Shown piece after piece: positions 35,244-43,496 of a DNA stretch of 64,000 nucleotides. Origin of the DNA: Bradyrhizobium sp. G127 (lineage in GTDB: Bacteria; Pseudomonadota; Alphaproteobacteria; Rhizobiales; Xanthobacteraceae); NCBI RefSeq assembly GCF_021502575.1, contig NZ_JAKFGN010000001.1:1860001-1924000 (forward strand), read 5' to 3'. Within the stretch, counting starts at the first letter, position 1. The number at the start of each line of letters is the position of its first letter. Below the pieces are notes generated by a model, which was not told where the DNA came from, did not search any database, and worked only from the letters and a program-made list of their open reading frames with translations. The position numbers and the translations under genes are program-made.

Positions 35244-36425
35244 CTACCGCTTGTTCTTGATCGGGATGGTCATGTCCTCGATCTTCAACTCGCGCACCAG
35301 TTCGTTGTCGGCCCAGGCGAGGTTCGGATCGACCTTGACCTTGAAGTGATACATGCTTTGCAGCGCCTGATGGTCCTCCTTGCGGAACATCATCTTGCCC
35401 TTCGGCGTGTCGAACTCCATGCCTTCCATCGCCGCGATCAGCTTCTCGGTGTCGGTGGACTTCGCCTTCTGCACGGCGGTGACCGCCGCCATGGCCGCCG
35501 CGAAACCGCCCGCGGTGAAGAAGTCCGGTGGCGCGTTGAAGCGCTTCTGGTGCTCGGCGACGAACCACTCGTTGATCGGGTTTTTCGGGATCGCGTAATA
35601 GTAATAGGTCGCGCCTTCGAGACCGGGCAGCCGCTTGTAGGCGGCAAGCGCGGGCAGGATGTTGCCGCCGCTCGACAGTTCGATGTTGTAGCGCTTCGGG
35701 TCCATGTCCTGGATCTTGGTCAGCGGATCGCCGCCGCCGGCCCAGATCACCCAGATGAACTTGCGGCCCGGCTTGTCCTTCAGCGCATCGAACAGGCGCT
35801 GCGCGGCAGCCGTAAAGTCGGTGGTCGCGGGCGGCACATATTCTTCGGCGGCGAGCGTCGCGCCGGTCTTTGCCAGCGCGTCCTTGAAGGCGGAGACGCC
35901 GTCGCGGCCGAAGGCGTTGTCCTGTCCCAGCGTTGCGATGGTGACGCCCGGCTTGCCGATGGCGACCGCGTTGGAAATCGCGTCCTGCGACGAGTTGCGG
36001 CCGGTGCGGAAGATGTAGCGATTCCACTTTTCGCCGGTGATGGCGTCGGCGACCGCCGGCTCGACGATCAGCACCTTCTTGTTTTCTTCCGCGATCGGCA
36101 GCATGGCGAGCGCCGCGCCCGAGGCGGTGGTGCCGATGGCGAGATCGACCTTGTCGTCCTGATAGGCTTCGGCCAGTGCCGCTTTCGCCAGGTCCGGCTT
36201 GCCCTGATCGTCCTTGGTGATGAGAACGATCTTGCGGCCGTCGACCGTCATGGTGTTCTTGGTGGCGTATTCGAGACCCATGCGCAGGCCGGTTTCGGTC
36301 TGCTTGGCATAGGCTTCGAGCGGGCCGGTCTTGCCGTGGATCAGGGCGATCTTCAGGTCGTCTGCTGATGCCGGCATTGCCAGCAGCGCGGCGGCTGCGG
36401 CTGTGAAAAGTGCAAGTTTACGCAT
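35244..36425 (-). CDS. ABC transporter solute-binding protein, Leu/Ile/Val type (system 1)
   Basis: A 393-residue periplasmic binding protein with a Sec signal peptide (LALFTAAAAALLAMPASA-DD). The Peripla_BP_6 fold is shown by LKIALIHGKTGPLEAYAKQTETGLRMGLEYA and by KIVLITKDDQGKPDLAKAALAEA. It is first in the order binding protein-livG-livF-livH-livM on the minus strand. The binding-cleft residues do not tell the ligand. It is oppositely oriented to, and distinct from, the binding protein at 41317. Confidence 0.9.
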   Translation of the reverse strand: MRKLALFTAAAAALLAMPASADDLKIALIHGKTGPLEAYAKQTETGLRMGLEYATKNTMTVDGRKIVLITKDDQGKPDLAKAALAEAYQDDKVDLAIGTTASGAALAMLPIAEENKKVLIVEPAVADAITGEKWNRYIFRTGRNSSQDAISNAVAIGKPGVTIATLGQDNAFGRDGVSAFKDALAKTGATLAAEEYVPPATTDFTAAAQRLFDALKDKPGRKFIWVIWAGGGDPLTKIQDMDPKRYNIELSSGGNILPALAAYKRLPGLEGATYYYYAIPKNPINEWFVAEHQKRFNAPPDFFTAGGFAAAMAAVTAVQKAKSTDTEKLIAAMEGMEFDTPKGKMMFRKEDHQALQSMYHFKVKVDPNLAWADNELVRELKIEDMTIPIKNKR

Positions 36426-36502
36426 TTTTGTCCTCCCTTTAGTTCTCGCGGACCATACATAGCCGCGCCGGAATTACCAATTTTTTCGCACAAAATGGGT
36501 TA

Positions 36503-36528
36503 GATTGCTTCGCTTCGCTCGCAATGAC
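36503..36528. repeat. Half copy of palindromic repeat, type C
   Basis: A single arm ATTGCTTCGCTTCGCTCGCAATGAC, matching the right arm of the two-armed copies at 54657-54737 and 61445-61523. Together with the type B repeat it fills most of the 314-bp gap 36426-36739, in which no gene is seen. Confidence 0.7.
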
Positions 36529-36550
36529 CAGTCGGACTTTTATTACCCGC

Positions 36551-36669
36551 GTCGTCCCGGCGAAGGCCGGGACCCATCACCCCTGGATACTCTTGTGACG
36601 ATGTACTGCTGGCGTATCGCATCAATTGCGACGACAGGGAGTCTGGGTCCCGGCCTTCGCCGGGACGAC
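36551..36669. repeat. Intergenic palindromic repeat, type B
   Basis: Left arm GTCGTCCCGGCGAAGGCCGG with GACCCAT; right arm GGGTCCCGGCCTTCGCCGGG with ACGAC, exact complements over more than 20 bp. The centre is not conserved with the other copy at 52814-52935. Confidence 0.85.
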
Positions 36670-36739
36670 CTAAATATCGATGTTACGCCGGGAGACTATG
36701 TACAGGCGATGACAGAGCGCACGCGACGGTGGTTGTTCG

Positions 36740-36967
36740 TCAATAATGCGGCGGGGGCGGCTCAGACGCCGGGCCGGCGCCGGATTTCATCTCGGCGTCA
36801 TCCAGCCGCTCGCGCAGGGTCACGACCTCCCGGCCGAGTGCATCGATCTTGCGCCATTGCTCGGTGATGGTCTTGTTCAGGGTCTCGATGGTCTCGTCCT
36901 GATAGGCGATGCGGATTTCCAGCGCCTCGATCCGGGATGCGAGCGAGGGGGATGGCTGGTCAGTCAT
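36740..36967 (-). CDS. slyX: SlyX family protein
   Basis: A 75-residue coiled-coil protein matching the SlyX family: [47 protein letters not shown] and the C-terminal EPPPPHY. The ATG at 36967 overlaps the last codons of the upstream TrhO gene, so the two are co-transcribed. Function of the family is not defined. The longer frame upstream (to 37060) lies within the TrhO gene. Confidence 0.85.
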   Translation of the reverse strand: MTDQPSPSLASRIEALEIRIAYQDETIETLNKTITEQWRKIDALGREVVTLRERLDDAEMKSGAGPASEPPPPHY

Positions 36968-37769
36968 TGACGTCCTCGGTTTGGGCGGCGTCGGCCTGCT
37001 CGCTGATGTCGATCTCGGTGGCGTCGGTGTGATCGGTGACCGGACGTTGCACAAGACCATGGCCGAGCGCGATGCGCTGGTCGAACACGAAACATTCGCC
37101 GCGCCACAGGCTTTGCGCCTCCGGAATCTCTTCGAGATATTTCAGGATGCCGCCCTTGAGGTGATAGACCTCCTCGAACCCCTGCGACAGCAGATAGGAA
37201 CTGGCCTTCTCGCAGCGGATGCCGCCGGTGCAGAACATCGCGACTTTCCTGTGCCTGGCCGGGTCCAGTGTGCGCGCGGCGAAGTCGGGGAATTCTCCGA
37301 ACCGCGTGATCTTCGGGTCCACCGCGCCCTCGAACGTGCCCATCTCGACCTCAAAGCCGTTGCGGGTGTCGATCAGCAGCACGTCGTCCTGCGCGATCAG
37401 CGCATTCCAGTTGGCGGCATCGACATAAATACCGACCTTGGCGTTGGGATCGACCTCCGGATCGCCGAGCCGCACGATCTCCTTTTTCAGCCGCACCTTC
37501 ATCCGGTTGAACGGCATGTCGTTGGCGGTGGAGAATTTCAGCTCCAGCTTGTCGAGGCGGCTGTCGAACAGCGCACCATGCTGCAACTGGTTCATCAGGG
37601 CATCGATGGCGACATCGCGTCCGGCCACGGTTCCGTTGATGCCTTCGGCGGCAAGCAGGATGATACCCTTGATGTCCAGCGCCACGCACATATTGCGCAG
37701 CGGCTCCCTCAGGGCTTCGAAATCCGGGAGCGGGACGAACTGATAGAAAGCGGCGACCTTGTACGACAT
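36960..37769 (-). CDS. trhO: tRNA uridine-34 hydroxylase (rhodanese-domain protein TrhO)
   Basis: A 269-residue protein of the YceA/TrhO family, which hydroxylates U34 of certain tRNAs (5-hydroxyuridine formation). The N-terminal domain begins [24 protein letters not shown]; the rhodanese domain has the loop [10 protein letters not shown] with Cys180 and Cys186, the first being the presumed catalytic position. The C-terminal Cys-containing segment of the family is short here. The start at 37769 is the family N-terminus, though the frame runs upstream. It overlaps slyX. Confidence 0.9.
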   Translation of the reverse strand: MSYKVAAFYQFVPLPDFEALREPLRNMCVALDIKGIILLAAEGINGTVAGRDVAIDALMNQLQHGALFDSRLDKLELKFSTANDMPFNRMKVRLKKEIVRLGDPEVDPNAKVGIYVDAANWNALIAQDDVLLIDTRNGFEVEMGTFEGAVDPKITRFGEFPDFAARTLDPARHRKVAMFCTGGIRCEKASSYLLSQGFEEVYHLKGGILKYLEEIPEAQSLWRGECFVFDQRIALGHGLVQRPVTDHTDATEIDISEQADAAQTEDVND

Positions 37770-38057
37770 GGCGGGGGTTATATCAGGACGGAGCGGTGCG
37801 CAGAAACCGCTAATCCGGAGGGATCTGACCCACCGTGAGGCCGCTCCCGGACCGTGAGTTTTCCGCGGAATTCCCGTTATGTCTGCCGCATTTTGCGGCA
37901 TCCCGTGGTGTTCGGGACAAGGCGGACCATATGGATGCGGGGCTGCCGGTGTGGGTCCCGGCGCGCCTGATCCCCGCCTTATTTTGGCAGGTACACCTCG
38001 CTATCCAAGGAAATCTGCTAGATAAATCCGAGCCTATCGAGAGAATCGGACCCGCCT

Positions 38058-40427
38058 TTGTCTCACGGAATTTCAAACGATCCGGCCCCCGACGCCGCGG
38101 CCAAAAAATCCTTCAGCATCGCATTCGGGCTTGAGCGGATCGGGCTGATCGCGCTGCGCGCGCCGAAGGTCGCAGCGGTGGTGCTGCTGGCGCTGGTCGT
38201 GGTCGCGGTGTTCGGCCTCCAGCGCATCAAGATCGACGATTCGCTGAGCCAATTGTTCCGGTCCGATACCCCGGAATACAAGCAATACGAAGAAGTCACC
38301 AAGCGCTTCCCGTCCAGCGAATACGACGTGCTGGTGGTGGTGGAGGGCAAGTCGCTGCTGGAGCGCTCCTCGCTCGAGAAACTGCGCGATCTCGTCACCG
38401 ACCTGCAACTGGTGGACGGCACCCGCGGCATCATCTCGCTGTTCTCCGCGCGCCAGCCGCCCGAGGGCGGACGGCTGCCGGCGGCGCTGTTTCCCGAAAC
38501 GCTCCCCGAGGGCGCGGAGTACGACGCCTTTATCAAGCGTGTAAGAGACAACGAGGTCATCAAGGGCAAGCTGCTGTCGGAAGACGGCACGCTGGCGCTG
38601 ATCGTGCTGGCGCTGGATCCCGCCATCGTCGGCAACAAGGGCCTCAACGCCACCATCGGCGAGGTCCGCAAGATCATGAACGAGGATCTTGAGGGCACCA
38701 ATCTCAGCAGCCAGTTGTCCGGCGTGCCGGTGATGCAGCTCGAAATCCGCAACGCGGTGGAGCGCGACGGCCTGACCTACAACATCGCGGGCATTCTCGC
38801 CGGCTGCATCATCGCCATCATCTTCTTCCGGCGCATCTCCTTTATGATCGTCGCAGCGTTTCCGCCGCTGCTGGCGATCCTGCTGTCGATCGGCACGCTG
38901 GGCTGGCTCGGCTTCAGCCTCAACATGTTCCTGAACGTGATGACGCCGCTGATCATGGTCATCAGTTTCGCGGACTCCATGCAGCTCACCTTTGCTGCGC
39001 GAGACCGGCTGATCGCGGGCGAGGACAAGTACACCGCCTTCCGCAACGCTGTGCTGGTGGTGGGACCGGCCTGCGTGCTGACCCACGGCACCGCGGCGCT
39101 GTCGTTCCTCGCCCTGCAGTTTTCCGATTCCGACCTGATCCGCACCTTCGGTGAAGCCGGCCTGATGGCGACCATCATCGCACTGATCGCGGTGCTGTCG
39201 CTGGTTCCGGTGTTCGGCGTGCTGCTGGTGCGCAAGGAAAACCTGCTGGTCGCCAAGGTAAAGGGCGCCGACCGCGGCGTCGAGGCGCTGCGCGCGTTCT
39301 GCGCGTGGATCGCGGTGCGGATGGTCGGCCGTCCCGGGCTGTTCAGCCTGATCGCGCTGGTCGTGGTGCTCGGGCTCGGCATCATCTACGCGAGCCTCGA
39401 ACCGCGCTATCGTCTCGCCGATCAGGTGCCGGACAAGCAGCAGGCGGTGGAGGCGTCGAGCCGTCTCGATGCCAAGCTGACCGGCGCCAATCCGATCGAC
39501 GTGCTGATCGAATTGCCCAAGGGCAAGTCGCTGTACGACCCCGAAACGCTGGACACCATCGCCGCCGTCCACACTATTATCGAGAAGCAGGCGGGCGTCG
39601 GCAACGTCTGGTCGATCGAGACGCTGCGGCGCTGGCTGGCCGAGAAGGCGGGCCGCTCCGACGTCGCAATTCTCAAGGAGTATGTCGATCTCTTGCCGAA
39701 GTATCTGTCGCGGCGCTTCATCTCGGAGAATGAAGACGCGGTGGTGGTGTCGGGCCGCGTGCCCGATCTGGATTCAAGCCAGATCCTGCCGACGGTCGAA
39801 AAGCTGGATGCCGCGATGGGTACCGTGCGCAGCGCGCATCCCGGTTATCTGATCGCCGTGACCGGCCTGTCCGCCATTGCCGCGCGCAACAGCGCCAGCA
39901 TGATCGGCAAGCTCAACCACGGCCTCACCATCGAATTTCTGCTGGTGGCGGCGTTCATTGGCCTCGCGTTCCGCTCGGTGGTGGTGATGTTCGCCAGCAT
40001 CCTGCCCGGCATCTTCCCGGTGGTGCTGTCGGGCACCGTGCTGTGGTTTCTCGGGGAGGGGCTGCAATTCGCCAGCGTGGTCGCGCTCACCGTGTCGTTC
40101 GGTCTGGGACTGAGCGCGACGATTCACTTCCTCAACCGGCTGCGGCTGGAGGAGAAGCCCGGCGTGGACGAGGCGCAGGCTGTGGAGCGAGCGACCGTGC
40201 TGGTCGGACCGGCGCTGATCCTGACCACCGTGGTCCTGGCCTGCGGCCTCGTGGTGACGGTGTTCTCGGACCTGCCGTCGCTGCGCCTGTTCGGATGGCT
40301 CAGCGCGTTCTCGATGATCGCGGCGCTGATCGCGGACCTCTTCATTCTGCGCCCGACGGCGATGTGGCTCATCAGCACGTCCCACAAGATCAAGGCGGCG
40401 TGGGCAAAGCCGAAGCCCGCGGAATAA
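38058..40427 (+). CDS. RND/MMPL family transporter
   Basis: A 789-residue inner-membrane RND-superfamily protein with two homologous halves, each with a periplasmic loop and a cluster of about five helices (GCIIAIIFFRRISFMIVAAFPPLLAIL; EFLLVAAFIGLAFRSVVVMFASILPGIFPVV). Charged and Gly-rich TM4-type motifs are present (FADSMQ, LGLSATIHF). Such proteins export lipids, hopanoids or sterol-like compounds; related HpnN moves hopanoids, but no hopanoid genes are near. The only in-frame start before a stop codon at 38019 is TTG 38058. A 17-bp perfect terminator follows. Confidence 0.87.
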   Translation: MSHGISNDPAPDAAAKKSFSIAFGLERIGLIALRAPKVAAVVLLALVVVAVFGLQRIKIDDSLSQLFRSDTPEYKQYEEVTKRFPSSEYDVLVVVEGKSLLERSSLEKLRDLVTDLQLVDGTRGIISLFSARQPPEGGRLPAALFPETLPEGAEYDAFIKRVRDNEVIKGKLLSEDGTLALIVLALDPAIVGNKGLNATIGEVRKIMNEDLEGTNLSSQLSGVPVMQLEIRNAVERDGLTYNIAGILAGCIIAIIFFRRISFMIVAAFPPLLAILLSIGTLGWLGFSLNMFLNVMTPLIMVISFADSMQLTFAARDRLIAGEDKYTAFRNAVLVVGPACVLTHGTAALSFLALQFSDSDLIRTFGEAGLMATIIALIAVLSLVPVFGVLLVRKENLLVAKVKGADRGVEALRAFCAWIAVRMVGRPGLFSLIALVVVLGLGIIYASLEPRYRLADQVPDKQQAVEASSRLDAKLTGANPIDVLIELPKGKSLYDPETLDTIAAVHTIIEKQAGVGNVWSIETLRRWLAEKAGRSDVAILKEYVDLLPKYLSRRFISENEDAVVVSGRVPDLDSSQILPTVEKLDAAMGTVRSAHPGYLIAVTGLSAIAARNSASMIGKLNHGLTIEFLLVAAFIGLAFRSVVVMFASILPGIFPVVLSGTVLWFLGEGLQFASVVALTVSFGLGLSATIHFLNRLRLEEKPGVDEAQAVERATVLVGPALILTTVVLACGLVVTVFSDLPSLRLFGWLSAFSMIAALIADLFILRPTAMWLISTSHKIKAAWAKPKPAE

Positions 40428-40457
40428 TCGGGCCTCGTGATTGCGAGGAGCACTTGC

Positions 40458-40494
40458 AAAACGGCCCGCCGATGACGCATCGGCGGGCCGTTTT
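40458..40494. terminator. Bidirectional intrinsic terminator
   Basis: Perfect 17-bp stem (40458-40474 and 40478-40494) with a 3-base ACG loop; T run at the right end and A run at the left, so it can work for both the RND gene (plus) and the hypothetical gene at 40521 (minus). Confidence 0.92.
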
Positions 40495-40520
40495 ATTGGC
40501 CGGAGCGGAAAGGTGTGGGG

Positions 40521-41021
40521 CTAGTTGCCCTTCGCGAGGCTGATGGTCACGCCGCGAATTTCACCCTTGGAACTGATGTTGACCGATTGCCGGCTGCCGC
40601 GCGCCGACATGACGAAGGTCGCTGCATAGCCGTTGGCGGTCACCAGAGCGTTGACCTGTCCGCCGGAAATGCTGCCCTCGATGCTGCCGTTGACGTTGCG
40701 GCTGACTTCGCTCCAGGAGCCGGTCAGATTATTCCCCTTGGCGGCGACGTTGCTGGTCAGTTCGAACTTGTAGCTGTCGCTCGCGCAGCGAAGAACCTGA
40801 TTTAGGGTGCTGCCGTCGCTGTTCACGGAATAGGTTCCGCGGCAGCGGATGCGCTCGGTGCCGCTTTCGGCGATGGTGATGGAGCCGCTGCCCGACCAGT
40901 TGCCTGCAAAATCGGCAAACGGCCCGGATCCGCCGTGGGCGAGGGCGGGTGTCAGCAAAACGGCTGCGGCGGCAGCGAGATTGCGGAAATTCTTCAAGCG
41001 AAAAGTCGCGGGGAAAGACAT
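40521..41021 (-). CDS. Secreted protein of unknown function
   Basis: A 166-residue protein with a Sec signal peptide (FRNLAAAAAVLLTPALA-HG). The mature part is Gly/Ser/Asn-rich with a repeated two-beta-strand pattern: GNWSGSGSITIAESGTERIRCRGTYSV, YKFELTSNV, NNLTGSWSEVS, NGSIEGSIS, YAATFVMSARGSRQSVNISS. Two cysteines (CRGTYS, RCASD) could pair. This is a beta-rich lipocalin- or barrel-like shape seen in small periplasmic proteins, but I do not recognise a named family. Minus strand, convergent with the RND gene. Confidence 0.72.
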   Translation of the reverse strand: MSFPATFRLKNFRNLAAAAAVLLTPALAHGGSGPFADFAGNWSGSGSITIAESGTERIRCRGTYSVNSDGSTLNQVLRCASDSYKFELTSNVAAKGNNLTGSWSEVSRNVNGSIEGSISGGQVNALVTANGYAATFVMSARGSRQSVNISSKGEIRGVTISLAKGN

Positions 41022-41316
41022 CTGTAAACACCATCCGTTGCGGTCGATATGTATTCGTCGCTCATACCACGCTTTGGTTCACCGGAAAATGTAGCGCAGC
41101 GCACCAAAATGGGAAAATTCCCCGATTGGGCTTCGTGTCAGCCCGGTGACAGCGCTGCAATCCGCCAATACCGGTATTTTTCGCGCTGTCCCGCGTTGCA
41201 ATGCAATGATCGGATGTTTGGGACGAATTTCTCCAGACCGGTAGACAATTCGGATTTTCACACATCTAATCCCCTCCAAGGCCGGCGAAAAAAGCACGGC
41301 CATTTGGGAGGACGAC

Positions 41317-42462
41317 ATGAAGCTAACCAGACGCGATTTTTCCGTCGGCGTTGCCGCGACCCTCGCTGCCCCCGCCTTCGTCAGAAACGCCGGAGCGCAG
41401 GGCGCAACCATCAAGATCGGTCAGGTGCTCCCGGTCACCGGTTCGGCGGCGGAGCAGGGCAAGTTCGCTCTCAACGGCGCGAAGCTGGCGCTCGAAGCCG
41501 TCAACAAGGCGGGCGGCGTGCTCGGCAAGCAGCTTGAACTCGTGACTGAAGACGACCAGACCACCAACCCCGGCGTGGTGCTCGCGTTCTCCAAACTCGC
41601 CGCGCAGTCCGACATCGTCGCCTTCCTCGGCTCGATCCGCTCGACGCAGGTTCACGCCATGGCGCCCGACGTGCTCAAGCTCGGCAAGCCGATGGCGATC
41701 GGCGGCACCGATCCCAACCTGACCCACATGGGCAACAAGTGGCTGTTCCGCTTCCGCCCCAATGACAGCTATTCCGGCAGCGTGATCGCCGATTACGGCA
41801 CCAACACCCTCGGCAAGAAGAAGTGGGCGGTGCTGCATTCCACCGACGCCTTCGGCACGGCGGGCGGCAAGGCGCTGACGGAGGGCCTTTCGAAGCTCGG
41901 CATCACGCCGGTGATCGATCAGGGCTATGCCAACCAGAGCCAGGACTTCACCCCGGTGGTGCTGGCGATCAAGCAGTCCGGCGCGGACGTGCTGGGCTCG
42001 TACTTCACCTTCGAGAACGATCTCGGCATCTTCGCGCGGCAGTTGCGCCAGCTCGGCGTCAACATTCCGTGGGTGGGCTCGCCCTCGATCGTCGGCGTGT
42101 CGTCGACCCGGCTCGCCGGCGCGTCGCTCTACGGCACCTACGGCGTCGCCGACTACGCCGAAGATTCCAGCCCCACCGCCAAGGCGTATGGCAAGGCCTA
42201 TCGCGATGCCTACAAGCTCGCGCCGGACAACCAGAGCGCGTGGACCTACGACGCCGTCACCGTGTTGGCGAAGGCGATGAACACGGCGAAGTCCACCGAT
42301 CCGGAGAAGGTTCGCACCGCGATCCTGGCGATCAAGGGTTTCGAAGGCGCGGAAGGCCAGTACAACTTCGACGCCAATGGCGACGGCCTTCACGGCTACA
42401 ACATCGTGAAGAACGACAAGGGCAATATCGTCTTCGAGAAGCATATCGAAGCGAAGACCTGA
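41317..42462 (+). CDS. ABC transporter solute-binding protein, Leu/Ile/Val type (system 2)
   Basis: A 381-residue periplasmic binding protein with a twin-arginine-like signal (LTRRDFSVGVAATLAAPAFVRNAGA) and the Peripla_BP_6 opening TIKIGQVLPVTGSAAEQGKFALNGAKLALEAVNKAGG. Strong TGGGAGGAC ribosome-binding site. It heads a plus-strand operon with livH, a livM-livG fusion, livF and an Ldh_2 dehydrogenase. Ligand unknown; the downstream enzymes suggest a hydroxy or sugar acid rather than a branched amino acid. Confidence 0.9.
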   Translation: MKLTRRDFSVGVAATLAAPAFVRNAGAQGATIKIGQVLPVTGSAAEQGKFALNGAKLALEAVNKAGGVLGKQLELVTEDDQTTNPGVVLAFSKLAAQSDIVAFLGSIRSTQVHAMAPDVLKLGKPMAIGGTDPNLTHMGNKWLFRFRPNDSYSGSVIADYGTNTLGKKKWAVLHSTDAFGTAGGKALTEGLSKLGITPVIDQGYANQSQDFTPVVLAIKQSGADVLGSYFTFENDLGIFARQLRQLGVNIPWVGSPSIVGVSSTRLAGASLYGTYGVADYAEDSSPTAKAYGKAYRDAYKLAPDNQSAWTYDAVTVLAKAMNTAKSTDPEKVRTAILAIKGFEGAEGQYNFDANGDGLHGYNIVKNDKGNIVFEKHIEAKT

Positions 42463-42505
42463 TCGCGGCGGCGGCTTTCGCGGGCATGCGAAGCCGCGTT
42501 CGCAG

Positions 42506-42558
42506 GCGAAGCGAAGCAATCCGGCAACAACAGCAATAATTCCCGGATTGCTTCGTGA
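42506..42558. repeat. Palindromic repeat, type C (short form)
   Basis: GCGAAGCGAAGCAATCCGG and CCGGATTGCTTCGTGAC form an inverted pair around a 20-bp AT-rich centre. It lies between the solute-binding gene and livH of system 2, where a hairpin would separate the highly expressed binding protein from the permeases. Confidence 0.7.
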
Positions 42559-42620
42559 CCTGCGCCGCGTGACATGCCGTCCGCGTTTGCGGCGTATTCC
42601 ATTCTCGCACCGAGTGTTTC

Positions 42621-43496
42621 ATGGACCAGATTCTTCAGTTGCTCTTCACGGGCATCGGCATCGGCTCGGTTTACGCGCTGGTGGCGCTGGGCTTCGTGCT
42701 GATCTTCCGCGCCACCAACGTCGTGAACTTCGCGCAGGGCGAGTTCTCGATGGTGGCGGCCTTCCTGATGGTGGTGTTCGCGGTCGATCTGCAATGGCCG
42801 TACTGGCTCTCCTTCATTATTTCGCTGGCGGGCATGGCGCTGTTCGGGGTGATCTTCAATCTCGGCGTCTACTATCCGCTGCGTCACCGCACCTTCCTGC
42901 CGGTCATCATCGCGACCATCGGCGCGTCGATCTTCCTGGCCAATTCGGTGCTGGCGATCTACGGCCCCGCGCCGCAGGTGCTGGAAGGCTGGTTCGAGAC
43001 GCCCGGCATTCAGCTCGGGCCGGTCTATCTCGACAGCCAGTATCTGCTGATCATCGCCGTCACCATCGTGCTGGTGGTGCTCAACTACTGGTTCTTCGAG
43101 CACACGATGCTCGGCAAGAAGCTGCAGGCGACGTCGCAGGACAAGGAGATGGCGTCGCTGCTCGGCATTTCGGTGTCCAGCATGATCATGATTACGTTCA
43201 TCTACTCCGCGGTGCTCGGCGGTCTGGCAGGCATCCTCGTCGCGCCGATTCTCTTCGTGTCGATCCAGATGGGCGCGACCATCGCGCTGAAGGCCTTCGC
43301 CGCCACCATCATCGGCGGTTTCGGTGACGTAACCGGCGCGATCATCGGCGGCATCGCGCTCGGCATCATCGAAACGTTCGGCGCGGCCTATGTCTCGGTG
43401 CCGTACAAGGATGCGTTCGCGTTCCTCGTGCTGATCGCGTTTCTGGTCTTCCGTCCGCAGGGCATCTTCGGCGAACGCGTGGCGGAAAAAGCATGA
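42621..43496 (+). CDS. livH: Branched-chain amino acid-type ABC permease LivH (system 2)
   Basis: A 291-residue permease with TNVVNFAQGEFSMVAAFL in the LivH position, and FGDVTGAIIGGIALGIIETFGAAYVS near the C-terminus. The stop overlaps the next start (ATGA). Confidence 0.92.
   Translation: MDQILQLLFTGIGIGSVYALVALGFVLIFRATNVVNFAQGEFSMVAAFLMVVFAVDLQWPYWLSFIISLAGMALFGVIFNLGVYYPLRHRTFLPVIIATIGASIFLANSVLAIYGPAPQVLEGWFETPGIQLGPVYLDSQYLLIIAVTIVLVVLNYWFFEHTMLGKKLQATSQDKEMASLLGISVSSMIMITFIYSAVLGGLAGILVAPILFVSIQMGATIALKAFAATIIGGFGDVTGAIIGGIALGIIETFGAAYVSVPYKDAFAFLVLIAFLVFRPQGIFGERVAEKA

Noticed and set aside
37884-37900. TGCCGCA-TTT-TGCGGCA hairpin between trhO and the RND gene
   Set aside because: Short, no T run and oriented between divergent genes; could be chance in GC-rich DNA.
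38073-39572. A 499-codon antisense frame in the RND gene
   Set aside because: His/Arg/Gln-rich composition typical of a reverse shadow of membrane-protein codons.
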